The notes under the pieces: generated by a model
What the model was told of the DNA's origin: nothing
Database searches by the model: none
Seen by the model: the letters and a program-made list of their open reading frames with translations, nothing else
Shown here: one piece after another, positions 36,441-48,010 of the stretch
How positions within the stretch are numbered: the stretch's first letter is position 1
Layout of the letters: each line of letters opens with the position of its first letter
Made by a program: the position numbers and the translations under genes
Origin: Sabethes cyaneus
Taxonomy: Eukaryota > Arthropoda > Insecta > Diptera > Culicidae
Reading direction: 5' to 3'
Length of the DNA: 64,000 nucleotides
Assembly (NCBI RefSeq): GCF_943734655.1
Contig: NC_071354.1
Location: forward strand, 76,235,838-76,299,837

Positions 36441-36985
36441 TGTGTACGACTAGACGCATGGTATGCAGTTTGAATCCTAAATGCATGCCATCGCAGATGA
36501 TTAAATGTCTACCAACACGTTCTGGAAAGGTTGTAACATTAGATTTGGTTATGCATGAAACTGTCGATGCTGGCACTCATTTCCTCCAGATATTCCGGAG
36601 GCAAAGTTACTTTAACGATTTTATTACGTTCTTATCACAACGGCTGTTCCATATGCCATCAGTGTTTGAAGCTGCGAATTCTATGTTTTCGCAATGCAAA
36701 GCTTTAAACCTATCTTAAAATTACAAAAATAATCAAAATTATGAAACAAAGTTTTTTTTTCGCAAGCAATCGATTCTTACTAACACTGATTAATAGGTCA
36801 AGCGTTAATAGCGATAAAATCGGGTTTTATGAGCATTTTTCCTTAACTGCAAAAACAGATCGATTAGATTTTTTTTTCCAATATTTCTTTGTTTCTCAGG
36901 GTCCAAGTTCATATCTTAAACCGGGCCTTCTCTAGAATCGAGTGAACGTGCGTTGCGTTTTCGCAACGCTGGGAGGAAATGGGTT
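36441..36985. other. Unassigned stretch
   Basis: Nothing recognised beyond a short hairpin (GCGTTGCGTTTTCGCAACGC at about 36952-36971). Confidence 0.35.
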
Positions 36986-36995
36986 AACATCATTA

Positions 36996-37156
36996 TTTCA
37001 TTAAAATGGTTCCGTGCTGGATTCGTTTTTTGCGTCCAAGTATTAAATTGGTCAAGCTTTAATGAATGGATTCACTCTATGTTAGACGCGAGTTAACGCA
37101 GACGGACTACAGCTCGTTCTTTATAATTGAATACTAAGCAATCCATTTTAATGAAA
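36996..37156. repeat. Short inverted repeat, possible MITE
   Basis: TTTCATTAAAATGG at 36996-37009 is mirrored exactly by CCATTTTAATGAAA at 37143-37156. No target duplication resolved. Confidence 0.45.
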
Positions 37157-37224
37157 AAGTACTAACAATTCAATTGCAATAATCGCTAATTCGAAGTAAT
37201 TTGATTGTAAATAAAGAAAACTGT

Positions 37225-39915
37225 ATTATTTGTTACTTGGACTTGAGAGTAGATCAGAATCCGTTCCGACGAAGGCTGTCGTCACCCTGTTAGAAAATTG
37301 TTTGGGTGTTTTTCGCGCTCAATACGTGACTTCTGGACGGGGTACTCAAACCAATCAGATGTGTACTGAAACAATTATTATCGTTTGCATTATTTTTAGG
37401 ACGGCTAAGTACGTGCTGGGCGTGGGAGTTCGGTTGTAATTGTTGCCAAATGCTGGTCGTCGGCCTCGTTTCTTGAAACGAAACGTTGTGTTTTGCTTAC
37501 AATTTTAATTGGGCGTTATTGTGGCGTAAAACATGAAACGTGATTAACTGAGAGAGCTTTTGAGAATACTTTTCACAACAAGTAGAACAATCTCTAGAAC
37601 CACAGTACAAGCGCCACCGACTAAAGTCAATGCATATGGTCTCACTCAAAAAAAATGTAATTTAGTGTTCTTCACGTCGTGGATTTCACGATTGTTATGT
37701 GGGGGTTACTAGTCACGGTGGGTTTGCAGTTTTACCATTCATTGTAGCACGATTGTCTGCAAAGGGTTTTGCGTCATTGTGCTTCGGTCTGTGTACCTAC
37801 GACGGTTCAGGTACGGAGGCTTAGAGCAATTTGCAACACTGGCAATAGGACTGTGTTTTACATCGATTTGTCTTTTGTCATCCGTGATGGAGGCTCAACC
37901 ATAAAGGCCGGCTGCCGGCAGTTAGCTGGCAGTCCGGAATCTAGATCACTGGTTCCGATAATGACCGCAGCCTCGTACTTTCGCTGCAGCAGCGACGAAC
38001 GATTGTGCAAGCCTCAGTGCAGTGCAGTGCAGTGGAGATGTTCATGGCATGGCGATCGGTGAGCGATAGAAGCTATGGTGGTCTCGATTGCAATTGAAAT
38101 CGTGACTCCTATTTGTGCGGTTTCTTCGCGAAATAAGTGTTTTTGGTGTGCTTTGGCTATAATTTTAACAAAAGGGAAAGCGAACAGCGGAAGATTTACT
38201 GGCTTTTGTTTATTGTAATTGCTTTTGCATCCCACAACTTTGCATCACTGCTGCTGCGGTGGTGGTTCATAAATCTTCCGATCACTAAACAGTGTTTTCG
38301 ATCTAATGATCAAAGGATTAAACATTTTGAAACGAGCCGTCATCTAAGCGAACAAAGCAAACTTTTCAGATGATCATATTTTAAGCCGATTCGATTATAC
38401 CTACATTGATTTATACTTGTGCCTAACAAACCAGCGAGATCAAATGCGCCTAATCCTTAATCTGAAATGCGCTTGTGTCAAACTAATAAATACATAACTT
38501 TAGAAGAGGTCCTGATAATGTTTGTTTTACTTTTTCATCAATGTTGGTTGCTAATTTATAGTGCAACGCACGATAATCGACGATTAACGATAGGCGACAC
38601 AACTAAAAGTCTAAATTTGAAATCCTCATCACTCATACAGACTGTCAGGGGCGTCGTGAACAGCCGTGGCTTCCTATTTTGCATAAAACCCATATCGCCG
38701 CACTATCGCCAACCTTTCAGAGCGCAATTGTTTCCCACTAAATTACCGGCGACACAAGTCTGTGACAGCGGCAACCAGCAACCGTTTTCGCCGTTGCGAA
38801 GGATTTTCTGCTGCGTAAATTCTTGAATTAAATTATATACAAGAACAGCCATTGACCCTGCCAGCCTCACCTAGCGTTGAGTTTAAAATTGCACAGGGTG
38901 AAGGGAACCCGTCCCGTGTACGGGTTTGTTTTGTGTTTTGTGCTCGAAATCATTCGAGTAGGTACGCATTTTAATTAGCTTGGTTTCAGCTGCTGCTACC
39001 TATTATATGACTCACAGAAATGTCGCGGAACAATCCTTCCGAAATAGCGAGGGACTAGTATATAAACAACAACCCAACGAGCTAAGTAGTTAACGAAGCC
39101 ACCACCTGTTTGGTCGGCAGTCTCACGTCGGAGCGTTTTTTATGCCCGTGTTTTTGGCGCTCTGCATAAATTTGAATTTGTTTAGTATGCTTCATGCATG
39201 CACTACTGTTTCCTCTGTTTTTTTTTGGCTGGGTGAATTTCTCTTTGTTATGCCTTAATTACAACAAGTTTAAAATTATAAGTTTTGGTATCGGTTCTTG
39301 TTGTTTAGAGTAATGCGTGTTATGTACTTTTTCTTCCAAAAGTGAAAAATTCTATTGAATAAATTTACAGGAATTCTCTGGAGTCAGGACCCGTAAAGTA
39401 AACAAGAATCTAGAAAAAAATATTGACTGAATTTCTGAGTTGTGCTATTGCGTTTCACATAACTAATAAGTTACGTCAATAGTAGGTCTAGGTACACCAA
39501 CCAGCAAATCAGCTTTTAATACGCATTCACTAACCGGACACTTGCTCGTCCGCTACAGTAAACAATAATGTATCCTCGGAAGGCAACAGGGCACGGTTGG
39601 TTATGTGCTTACCGGCTTGAGGATTGTTTACTATTAAAGCCGCTGGCAGGCTGGCTAGTTGGCGGGTTGGAATGCAGAAAGTTACAGTTGAGTAATTTGT
39701 CACGTTTTACCGTACCAGGTGCGTGCTGAAAGCGGAAACTTGATTTTACCGGCGATGGTGAGCAAAATGTTGACTTGTAGTTGTTTTTTGGTACGAAAGA
39801 TGACGTTTTGTATGGGAAAGTCTGTTCTGTTTTAACAGAACTTCGGTATTTGAGGGCGATGATTTACATCGGTGCACTGTAGCGGAGGGATATCAGAACT
39901 TAACTGTGATATGAC
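37225..39915. other. Unassigned, apparently single-copy stretch
   Basis: No repeat family is obvious, and open frames are short. A CAGTG pentamer repeat lies near 38010-38032. Because it is upstream of the first visible gol exon and relatively repeat-free, it is the best place to look for a missing gol exon or regulatory DNA. I could not identify a PA-domain coding segment in it. Confidence 0.4.
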
Positions 39916-39920
39916 GAAAT

Positions 39921-41633
39921 TAAGTACCGTCATCCGGGACGAGATTGTGCCATAAAAGTATATGTTTTTGTTCTTTAGCTCAATATACACACAATTTAGG
40001 AACTAAGTTGATTTCAAACCTGTCAATATATACTAAATTGTTCAATTAACAACTACCGTAGAGATGGTTTAGTTACAATGAAACCTAATTTTACTGGAAG
40101 TGCATGAACTTTGGCACAATCTCACCCCTTCTAGGGGGTGACATTGTGCCAAAAACATAAAATTGAGCTTAAAGCCTAAACAGTGAACATTAGCATGTTT
40201 ATAAACAATACACATAAATATCAGCATAAAGTAGTTCATATGGGGCCGTCCATGAACTAAGTGGACTATTAGTGGCAGGGGGTCGGCCAAAAACAACGCA
40301 TCATGCAAAAAATATGAACGAAAATACCCCGGGGAGATCTGAAATAACTAAAAATGAGTTCGCAGTCAATGGACAGCCTTTATATAGCCAGTAGTGTTTC
40401 TAGGGTTAACAAGGGGGAGATATATGAAGGGTGTGCATCCTAAGGGGCATACCTATTTGATCATTTAACAAAGGTAACCATTAATTCGTTCGGGAACCCG
40501 CAGCCGCAGAACATGTGGCCCATCCCACCCCCCTCCCCCCGCCATAAAATTGGCAGTTTATACACGGTATAATATATTCGTCTTATATTAGTGTTTATTC
40601 AAAGCATCTGAAATTTCCAGAGAAAAAGTAAAAATTAGTTTAAATTATTTAGCAGACCTATGATGCTGTTTGCTCCAAAATGGATTACAGTGGACCCCCG
40701 TTCGTTTGAACGATTCCTCATGCAAACTAACGGGGTTAGTTTTTAATTTGAACAACTGGTAACCCTAAATATGCTGGAGCTTGTGTGAACTGGTTGCCCT
40801 ACTCTTTGATATTGTTTTTGTGGTTTGAATCAGTTGGCAGTTGCAAGCAGCGAATATTTCATTATTCGACCGGATTTCTGCCATAATCGTTGGGCAAACG
40901 CAAAGTGAAACAGATTAAGCATGCTAGATTAGTACACACAAATCGTGTTTATGCATTGTCTGCATAAGCAAATGATGTCATATTGAGAATGACATTTGAA
41001 CCATTTTTAATTTGCACGTCGTGCAAACCAACGGGGTTCAAATTAAAAAGTGTTCAGATTAAAAACGGTCAAACGAACGGGGGTCCACGGGGGTATTCAG
41101 TCTAATCTGTCAAAATATTGGTCTCAATAGTAAAAAATGTGAATGTACTGGTGTATACTGACGTATTTTTGTTGTGTATGTGAAATCCACAAATAGGATC
41201 GATCATTATGGCTTGGCACAATCTCACCCCCATGAAGCTCGAAAAGTACAAAGTTTCGAAAAATATTATTTTCGTAATCAAAACTTATCCAACAGATAAT
41301 AACCTTTCAATACATTGTAAATGATTAGTTTATATACCTTCAAATTAGCAAGTTGATGCGATTTCTTGTTTGGGTTGGTTTATGCGGGACATTTTTTACG
41401 TTATTGCCGAGTATTTTTGATCGCGAACTTTTAAATCTTGTTTAGGCTTAATAGTTTGCTAATATTACCTGTGTTCCATTCTAAGTTATGAATAAATATG
41501 TTATGTTCATGATTATGTTGAATTTAGGTCACCAGTTTCTATAGATATAATAAATTTTCACAAATAAACATTTTTGGTTTTTGGCACAATCTCACCTCCG
41601 TGGCACAATCTCGCCCCGGATGGCGGTACTTTA
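39921..41633. mobile_element. 1.7-kb TIR element ending about 45 bp before a gol exon
   Basis: Left end AAGTACCGTCATCCGGGACG and GAGATTGTGCCA (39922-39953). The right end is the inverted TGGCACAATCTCGCCCCGGA and TGGCGGTACTT (41601-41631). The word GGCACAATCTCACC recurs near 40113, inverted at 40137-40152, and at 41215 and 41583, as subterminal repeats. No transposase is seen. A second TIR element (40688-41089) is nested inside. The right end stops about 45 bp before the exon at 41678, just outside the polypyrimidine tract. Confidence 0.7.
40688..41089. mobile_element. Pogo/Tigger-like MITE
   Basis: Begins CAGTGGACCCCCGTTCGTTT at 40688, preceded by TA. It ends with the inverted AAACGAACGGGGGTCCAC near 41071-41088. 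CAGT termini with TA duplication are typical of pogo-group elements. The AACGGGGTT motifs next to both ends are also mirrored. The family is inferred from terminus style. Confidence 0.65.
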
Positions 41634-41677
41634 TGACATTTTAATACAATAAATCCTTTATTTTTTCTCTGTTATAG

Positions 41678-41813
41678 GCAACATAACGGCCGTATTCACT
41701 ACCAAAGCTAAGGGCCATGAGTTGATAGACATCATGGAGCGGCAGAAGTACGATGTAACTATGTCGATCATCGAAGGCAGCCGTCACTATCGATCACTAG
41801 CCAATATCAACAG
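41678..41813 (+). CDS. gol: goliath E3 ubiquitin ligase, PA-domain end exon
   Basis: This exon encodes the last part of the luminal protease-associated domain of a goliath/RNF130/RNF150-type transmembrane E3 ligase. It reads NITAVFTTKAKGHELIDIME, then a segment with YDVTMSIIEG, ending ANIN before a split Arg codon. An acceptor (TTTTTTCTCTGTTATAG) precedes 41678 and a GTAATT donor follows 41813. It enters with two bases of a split codon and exits in phase 2, which the next exon completes. In this family the PA domain faces the endosome or vesicle lumen and is thought to bind substrates or partners. Upstream PA exons and the signal peptide were not found. An 11.5-kb intron full of transposons follows. 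Confidence 0.85.
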
Positions 41814-42130
41814 GTAATTAACTAAAAAGTAATTTTTAATTTAGTCTAGAATAAAATGCTTTATAACTGGATTGATAGTACTCTACATATGTCAAACCGG
41901 TCGTTGCAAAACATGGCTAAAAGTTTATCTGGACGCATAGAACAACCTATAATAAAATCCAAAAATGACTGGATTGCAGTATTTTTATTCAACTTTAAGT
42001 TTCACAGTATTGCATCATTGCTTTCTTCTGGTTCTGATAAAATTTGGAACTATTTTATTGGCACTGCTGACTGTCCCTTGCCTAAAGTTTTATATGGATC
42101 GAATTTCCGGACAATATGGAGGGACGCGAA

Positions 42131-42465
42131 AGCAAGCAAAGCCATGGGTATAAACGTCCTGTTGAGAACTTGGCCCTTCTTTATCAACAGGCTTCGCAGC
42201 CGGCTATTAGAATACAAGACAATTACGGGGCTAGTGCAACGATCCTCTATAGCAGCGGTTCCCAAATGGGGGTTCGCGAACCCCCAGGGGTACGCCAAAA
42301 CTTTAGTTCGCTTCAGAATAGTATAGGGAAATCCGTCAGGGGGTACGCGAACCGAAAAAAGGTTGGGAACCGCTGCTCTATAGACTCTATAGCAGCACTC
42401 TCCACCCGAGATTCGAACATACAGCGACTGGCTTGTTAGGCCAGTATCGTATCCCGAAGCTAACT
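42131..42465 (-). mobile_element. tRNA-headed SINE interrupted by hAT MITE
   Basis: Reverse-strand copy of the SINE at 541-750. Its 3' tail (AGCAAGCAAAGCC, 42131) comes first, then GGCTTCGCAGCCGGCTATTAG and CAATTACGGGGCTAGTGCAA. The tRNA-like head with GATTCGAACATACAGCGACT and CTTGTTAGGCCAG lies near 42410-42455. The 123-bp element at 42253-42375 splits it. Confidence 0.7.
42245..42383. mobile_element. hAT-type MITE, 8-bp target duplication
   Basis: Termini CAGCGGTTCCCAAA (42253) and GGTTGGGAACCGCTG (ends 42375) are the classic hAT end type. CTCTATAG is duplicated exactly on both sides (42245-42252, 42376-42383). The interior also pairs (GGTTCGCGAACCCCC, GGGGGTACGCGAACC). 123 bp, non-coding. 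Confidence 0.85.
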
Positions 42466-42574
42466 GGGCGGGCTTATGACACGAAATCAACATTCTAATC
42501 TGCATACCACTCTAGCACAACTTTAGAGTATTGACAGCTAGGCAAATTAGGCCAGAATATAAGGGCTGGTATCG

Positions 42575-43200
42575 AATGGCCGAAACACAAATGACCGAAT
42601 CACGAGTGGCTGAAATCCAAATGGCCGAATTTCAACAGCAGTCACAGAAGGCCGAATCAAGAAAGGCCAAATCACGAATGGCTGAAAAGACCAATTTTTT
42701 CGGAATGCCTAAATAACTATTCAATGAAAAACATGAATTGGCAAGTAGTTAACAAACAACTTTAATCAAACAAAAAACCAAATAAGCATCACAACTATTT
42801 ACTATAAAGTATAGATGATTGGTAGTTCTTTGTTCCCCTAAGCGTTCCCTAGATGATTCAGGGAGAGACGGGTGCAGGCCGCGAGTGTGCGCCGGTGACC
42901 CGCCGTCGGAACTGCCGGCCACTGTGGGGGAGGCAGGCCCCATGCAGAAACCACTTCTATTTAGGCATTTTCCTAGGCTAACTGACTGGTAGGGATTATC
43001 CCTCAGTTAAGTTCTAACGAGCGACAGCGAGTAAGGACAGCGTGTACCACACGTTTTTGCACGATAAAGGTCGTGAATATTTTCGGCCGAATATGACGTT
43101 TGGTCTTTTGTGATTCGGCCAGTAGATATATTGTGCCATTTGTGCTTCGGTCATCCGACATTCGGCCATTCGTGATTCGGTCATTTGTGTTTCGGCCATT
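42575..43200. mobile_element. TIR element with tandem GGCCGAA subterminal repeats
   Basis: The left arm (42575-42685) repeats AATGGCCGAA-CACAAATGACCGAA-TCACGA-type 15-bp words. The right arm (43085-43200) is their reverse complement, ending GTGTTTCGGCCATT at 43200. The centre contains an unrelated GC-rich block (42840-42955). No transposase is seen and the class is unknown. Short Met/Thr/Glu-rich frames over the arms are translations of the repeat, not genes. Confidence 0.65.
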
Positions 43201-43204
43201 AGTA

Positions 43205-43845
43205 GGTAATCCGTTCACTAATGGATGACAGAGTCCGATTTATCAAGCATTCTTCCAAGCGAAGCGACCCTCATTCACTGTAACATTGCATGCACGATGA
43301 AGCAACCCCGGTCAGCTCAGAACAGAAACTTAACATTCAATTTGATCACTACATTAAAATGTCGCGTTCGCACCACATTCTAGGTGAACGAATGCGCATG
43401 ATTCTTAACCTGCGGTAACGAACAGTTTCCAAAACAAATGCGCTGTTGCATTTTGCCGACTAAGGTAAACAGCGAAGCGCAGGACTGTTCGAGGTGCTAA
43501 AGCCACGTGACTTAAGCAGTGGCGAATTGAAATGAAAGGGTTGGCCGCTCAGCGAGGGTATATGCTCGGAGCGTGCCAGACTCGCTCATAAGAATATGTC
43601 ATTTGTTGACAAAACAAAGTCCCCGCGCGAGGGGCCAAAATGTATGCGCGAGAGGGAAGCTCGACGGACAGCGTGAGGGCTGCCGCTAGGCAGAATAGGA
43701 CGGAACTACCTCAAGAAGGAGGAGTTTCCTTAGGGAGAGTAATACTTTTAGCGAGTAGGTTATGAACTTGTAAATTTAGTTTTAATAAATGATTGGGGAT
43801 TCGGCTTTGACACGCCGACCCGTCTGGTCGGTGATAGGAAAATTC
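43205..43845 (+). mobile_element. LTR-like block, plus orientation
   Basis: About 640 bp that reappears in reverse at 48010-46475. Shared landmarks are CAACCCCGGTC, CGAACAGTT.CCAAAACAAATG, GGAGTTTCCTTAGGG and TTTGACACGCCGACCC. It has an AATAAA near 43785 shortly before the CGCCGACCC end, as expected of a polyadenylation signal in an LTR. It may be a solo LTR. The end positions are approximate. Confidence 0.5.
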
Positions 43846-44540
43846 GGAAATAAAAGAAAGGTGTACCCTCGGGAAAGGGCTACACACAAGTATACACTAG
43901 ATGTCATTGTTGAGGAAGTGATGCAAGGCTCGGTGTTTAGTCCACGGCTACATATTCCTTGCCAGATCATGATCTTCTTTGCGAACGTAACAGCAAGCAC
44001 GAACTTATACTTGCCTGGTATTTACATCACCACACTCAGTTGCAATGTAAACGTTTTTACCGAGAAGTGTATTTTCACGTAGGTTTCGTCGTCCATCCAA
44101 ATACATCCGTTGAATTGCGTCAACTCATGCTCGTTCAAACGCCTAGCACACGTCTTGGCTACCAAATTCTGCTTCAACCGCCGATCCGGATGTTTACTGG
44201 CACCTGTAAAACCTGTAAACCTTTTCGAGTGAGGATATTCCTCATGCTTTGATAGCTGGCATCGTACCTTCTGGCCATATCCCGAGATGCCAGGATTGGA
44301 CTTAACGCACCTCAAAATGTCCCTTCCTCAGCTCTGGGCTCCTAGTGACGGTTTTCTTCAAGGTGCTTGCCTCCTTTCCGCACCTAAGTTCTCCTCATAA
44401 CTCTTCAAAACATTCACACTGGTGATTTTGGCATTTTTAACATTTTTGCCAACTTTGATCCAGACCACTCTAGATTTTCCAAATGTTTGTGCAAGATTTT
44501 TTTACGTCGTCCGAGTTTCATTCTGTACTACTCTGCTACG
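43782..44540 (-). pseudogene. Tc1/mariner-like transposase remnant
   Basis: On the minus strand, frame 44022-44315 ends in LTQFNGCIWMDDETYVK, the block around the first catalytic Asp of mariner/Tc1 transposases. Frame 43782-44000 follows with FAKKIMIWQGICSRG, the next conserved block. Upstream (44330-44520) degraded sequence such as VWIKVGKNVKNAKITSVNV continues toward the N-terminus. Frameshifts separate the parts, and the last catalytic residue and C-terminus are replaced by the neighbouring LTR-like block. Inactive. The exact subfamily (for example DD37-type) cannot be told because the third acidic residue is missing. Confidence 0.7.
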
Positions 44541-45395
44541 CGGTGAAATATTTTGAAGAAACTTACCCCAGTTGTTCTTCATAAACATATAAACAAAGTT
44601 ATGCCTAATCGTTCCAGTTCCTACCACAAGAGCCGTGCCGGTGACGTGATGACGGGGGTGACGAGAGGTGTCCAGATTTACTTTTAGTCAGACTTTTTAA
44701 ATAGTCGCGTTGACGGCGATGCGATGCTTTTACCGTCAGAGTTGATTAATTGGATGTGAAGCTAAAATAGGAATTTGTAAAAGAGACAGAAGCATTTTGG
44801 AAAATTTTTCCTCCGCATTCATATAGGTATAGGCAATTCTATGAGTGTGCAAGCGATCGTTTAAACATCGAATTGAAACAGCTACGACTGTTTGACAGCT
44901 TCAAAGTACTCTTCAAAAGTTTAATTTTCGTAGTTCTAATTGAAACTTTTGAATCGATTACGCTTCCAAACCTTTATTACTAGTACAAATCCTTCAACTA
45001 TTTTTTGAATCATTTACATCATTGCAATCACGCAAAGGTGATTTTTAGCAAATACTTATTAATTAGTTTCATGAGAGCACATGTGATTGTCTAAATTGTG
45101 ACTACTACGTATTTGCTAATTTTCTTACCTGTTTAAAGTATAGCCATGGATATTATATATTGCGAGAAAATCATTCGTTACTTATGATGCGGGTAAAGCA
45201 GTCTAATGAATGATTTCAAAATGGTGAGTCTATAAATATCTTCTGCAATTTTTGCCCTCCAATAATGATTTCTCAACTAGGAATCCAAACTGCTTTATAC
45301 CTCCAATCGGAGGTGCTACATATCAAGGCTACAGTAATTGAAGCGATAATTACCTAAACACTGGGCCGATAACTTCTTAAGCACCAAAGCCTGAC
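44541..45395. other. Unassigned intronic stretch
   Basis: AT-rich, with no gene or repeat recognised. Confidence 0.35.
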
Positions 45396-45399
45396 ATAT

Positions 45400-46440
45400 G
45401 TAGTGGCAAGGGGGGGGGGAATCTGATCACAAACGAGATGGCCGACAGGTGGAAGCAGTTCTTCGATGAACACCTCAATAGCGAAGATTCAGAAGCAGGC
45501 GAAATGCCCATGGATTGGCCAAGGAAGATAGCAGTGTCTCAGTCCCTGATCTCCAAGAATTCAAACGATAAATCGGTTTGTAGAAGACCAGCAAAGTCGC
45601 CAGTTAGAATCGCCTGCCAGTAGACCTTTATAAATATGGCCGAGAAAGCCTGGCAATCGCTCTACACTGGGTTATTTCCAAGAATTAGGAGGGATGACTG
45701 TTACAACTACCACGGCATAATGCTGGTAAACACGCCTACAAGTTACTCTCCAAGATGCTATTACGGTTGCTGTCACCGATAGCACAAGATTTCCTAGAAC
45801 ATTATCTGGCGGGTTTCATGGGGGCTCGCGCCACTGGGAACAAAATTTTTACATTTCGACAGATCTTGCAGAAATGTCGGGACATCACATCTTAATTGAC
45901 TATAAAGCAGCGTACGATACAGCCGATCGTGAACACCTATGACAGATAATGGACGGACAAGGTTTGCTAGATAAACTGATGCGACTTATCAGAGCTACAT
46001 TGCAACAACTGATATGTTTCGTGTGTATCTCGGGGGCACTCTCGAATCCATTTGACATACGGAGAGCTTAAAAACAAGGTGATGGCAAGGAAAGATTATC
46101 TGTAGAGGATATATCGGAACGAGAGGGCACGAGTTTCACTAAAGGTAGCCAACTCATCGTCTTCGTAGATGAATTTGATATCATACCCAGGAACTTTGCG
46201 ACGGAGGAGGCAATCTGCGCCAGATTACAGGCGGAGTCTGCGAGGATTGCGTCGGAAATCAAATACATGAAATTAAGAGGCTCAAATGAGATAAACGCGC
46301 GCATTCCACGGACTGTAAACGTTGGCAACGACTAACCAGAAATGGTAAATGAGTGCGTATGTTTGGGATCGCTGGTTAACACGGATAATTACACTAGTAA
46401 TTTGCCTTTTGCAAAACGTGACGGTTAAGAGGCATACGCC
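45400..46440 (+). pseudogene. Heavily decayed RTE-type LINE fragment
   Basis: Plus-strand reading gives MADRWKQFFDEHLNSED (linker region of the RTE family also seen at 20.8 kb), then NYHGIML, a degraded catalytic region near 45890 (LNIDYKAAYDT-like), and QGDGKERLSVEDI near 46075. Many stops and frameshifts. It lies between the two inverted LTR-like blocks. Confidence 0.65.
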
Positions 46441-46474
46441 TGAAGGGTAAAGAAAATTAAAACAGTAATTAATC

Positions 46475-48010
46475 CGCACTACCGACCAGATGGGTCGGCG
46501 TGTCAAATCCGAATCGCTTTATTTAAAAACCACAAAGTTAATTCTTACTTGCTAAAAATCAGAGGGGTTGTGTACAAGACACGACCGCATATATAGGTGA
46601 CGCAGGACTACGTAAGTCTCTTTGTAGTGATAGTAGCATGTATTCATGCTTGTAATCATTCGATTCTTCATGTATACATGCTATATGCAACATAAATGCA
46701 TGCTACACGCGTTGTATGTAACATTTATCAAAGTAGTAACATTGCATACGTTCAAATCTCAAAAGATTGTGCATTTGAAAACAATTTAACAAAATCAAGA
46801 ACACAAACTATTGCTTTCCTGCTACCTTACTGAAATTACAGATTGTTTTTATTATCCATGGTTTCCCACGTTGAAGGGATTTTACCAATTCAATCCTATT
46901 TTATCAACAGCACATCTTTTCACTACACTTCTAATGAAACGGCAAGCATGAGTATTCATACAGTGTCGTATTGTAACCGAACACTACAGCTGTAGCACAT
47001 TTTTCCAACACAGATATCAAATTCGCCGAGGTTTAATCGTCTCGCAGTAAAGAATTTGCGATCTGTTGGGACAACGAACTTGAGTCATTTTTTCTGGCAC
47101 ACTTCTCTAACACAGACATCAAATTGGACTAGGTTTAATCGAGTTCGTAAGAAATCTGTTGGCACGAGAAGGCTTTGTCGTACTTCCCAAGCAAGGACAT
47201 CAAAATGGTCTAGGTTTAACCGCGGTGTTAAGAAATCTTGTTGAAATAAGGAAGCTTTGTCACTTGTTTTGGCTTACTTCCCAAGCACAGATATCAAATT
47301 GGTATAGGTTTAGATCATCGCAAAGAATCTTCCAACCAATCAGGAAGCGAGAATTCTGGTGAAAAATAGGTTCATTATTTTCAATTTTTCAATAGTTCAA
47401 CATTAAGAATTCATACTTTTCTTCATTTGGGTCAATTCTTAGAAGGTTTTCCGATCGATTGGTGTAAGAATATTGAAAATCGATCGGAAAACCGCAGAGC
47501 TATTAGCGCTCAAAACCTTTCATTTTTCGTGACGCTCGCATTTTTCGATTTTTTGGAATGACACCCTATCTCAAAACTTGCCGTAAGACGTAGTCCTACG
47601 TCAAAACTATTTACCCTAAGGAAACTCCTCCTCGAGGTAGTTCCGTCCTATTCTGTCTAGCGGCAGTCCTCACGCTGTCCGTTGAGCTTCCCTCTCGCGC
47701 ATACATTTTAGCCCCTCGCGCGGGAACTTTGTTTTTTGTCAACTCGAACAGTTCCGCGCTTTGTTGTTTATCTTAGTCGGCAAAACTGCAATACTTCGCG
47801 CAACCCCGCATTTGTTTTGGGAACTGTTCGTTGCGGCAGGTTAAGAAACTTGCGCGTTCATTAACCTAGAATGGTGCAAAACGCGTTGTTTTTCATCGAA
47901 GTATTTTGCCCTACCGGCGCCGTCGCTCGATCGAGTCACTGACCGGCGCGGGTAATCGGATAAAATGCGGAATTTATGTTCTTAGCCGACCGGGGTTGAT
48001 TCATCCGGGT
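46475..48010 (-). mobile_element. LTR-like block, minus orientation, split by a 1-kb repeat
   Basis: Reverse complement of 43205-43845, found in two parts (46475-46557 and 47606-48010). The dispersed repeat at 46558-47605 sits between GGTAAATA and TTTTAGCAAG of this block. With the plus-strand copy it forms a long inverted repeat around 2.6 kb of transposon debris. Confidence 0.55.
46558..47605. mobile_element. Dispersed 1.1-kb repeat, copy 2
   Basis: Starts TCAGAGGGGTTGTGTACAAG and ends GACGTAGTCCTACGTCAAAA. Collinear with 35285-36340, with scattered substitutions. Because it interrupts an LTR-like block whose other copy is intact, its borders here are well defined and the unit can be taken as about 1048 bp. 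Confidence 0.7.

Noticed and set aside
41856..42326. 156-codon plus-strand open frame right after a gol exon
   Set aside because: It starts in the intron and runs through a SINE and a hAT MITE. The composition is not protein-like and an independent GT donor ends the exon at 41813.
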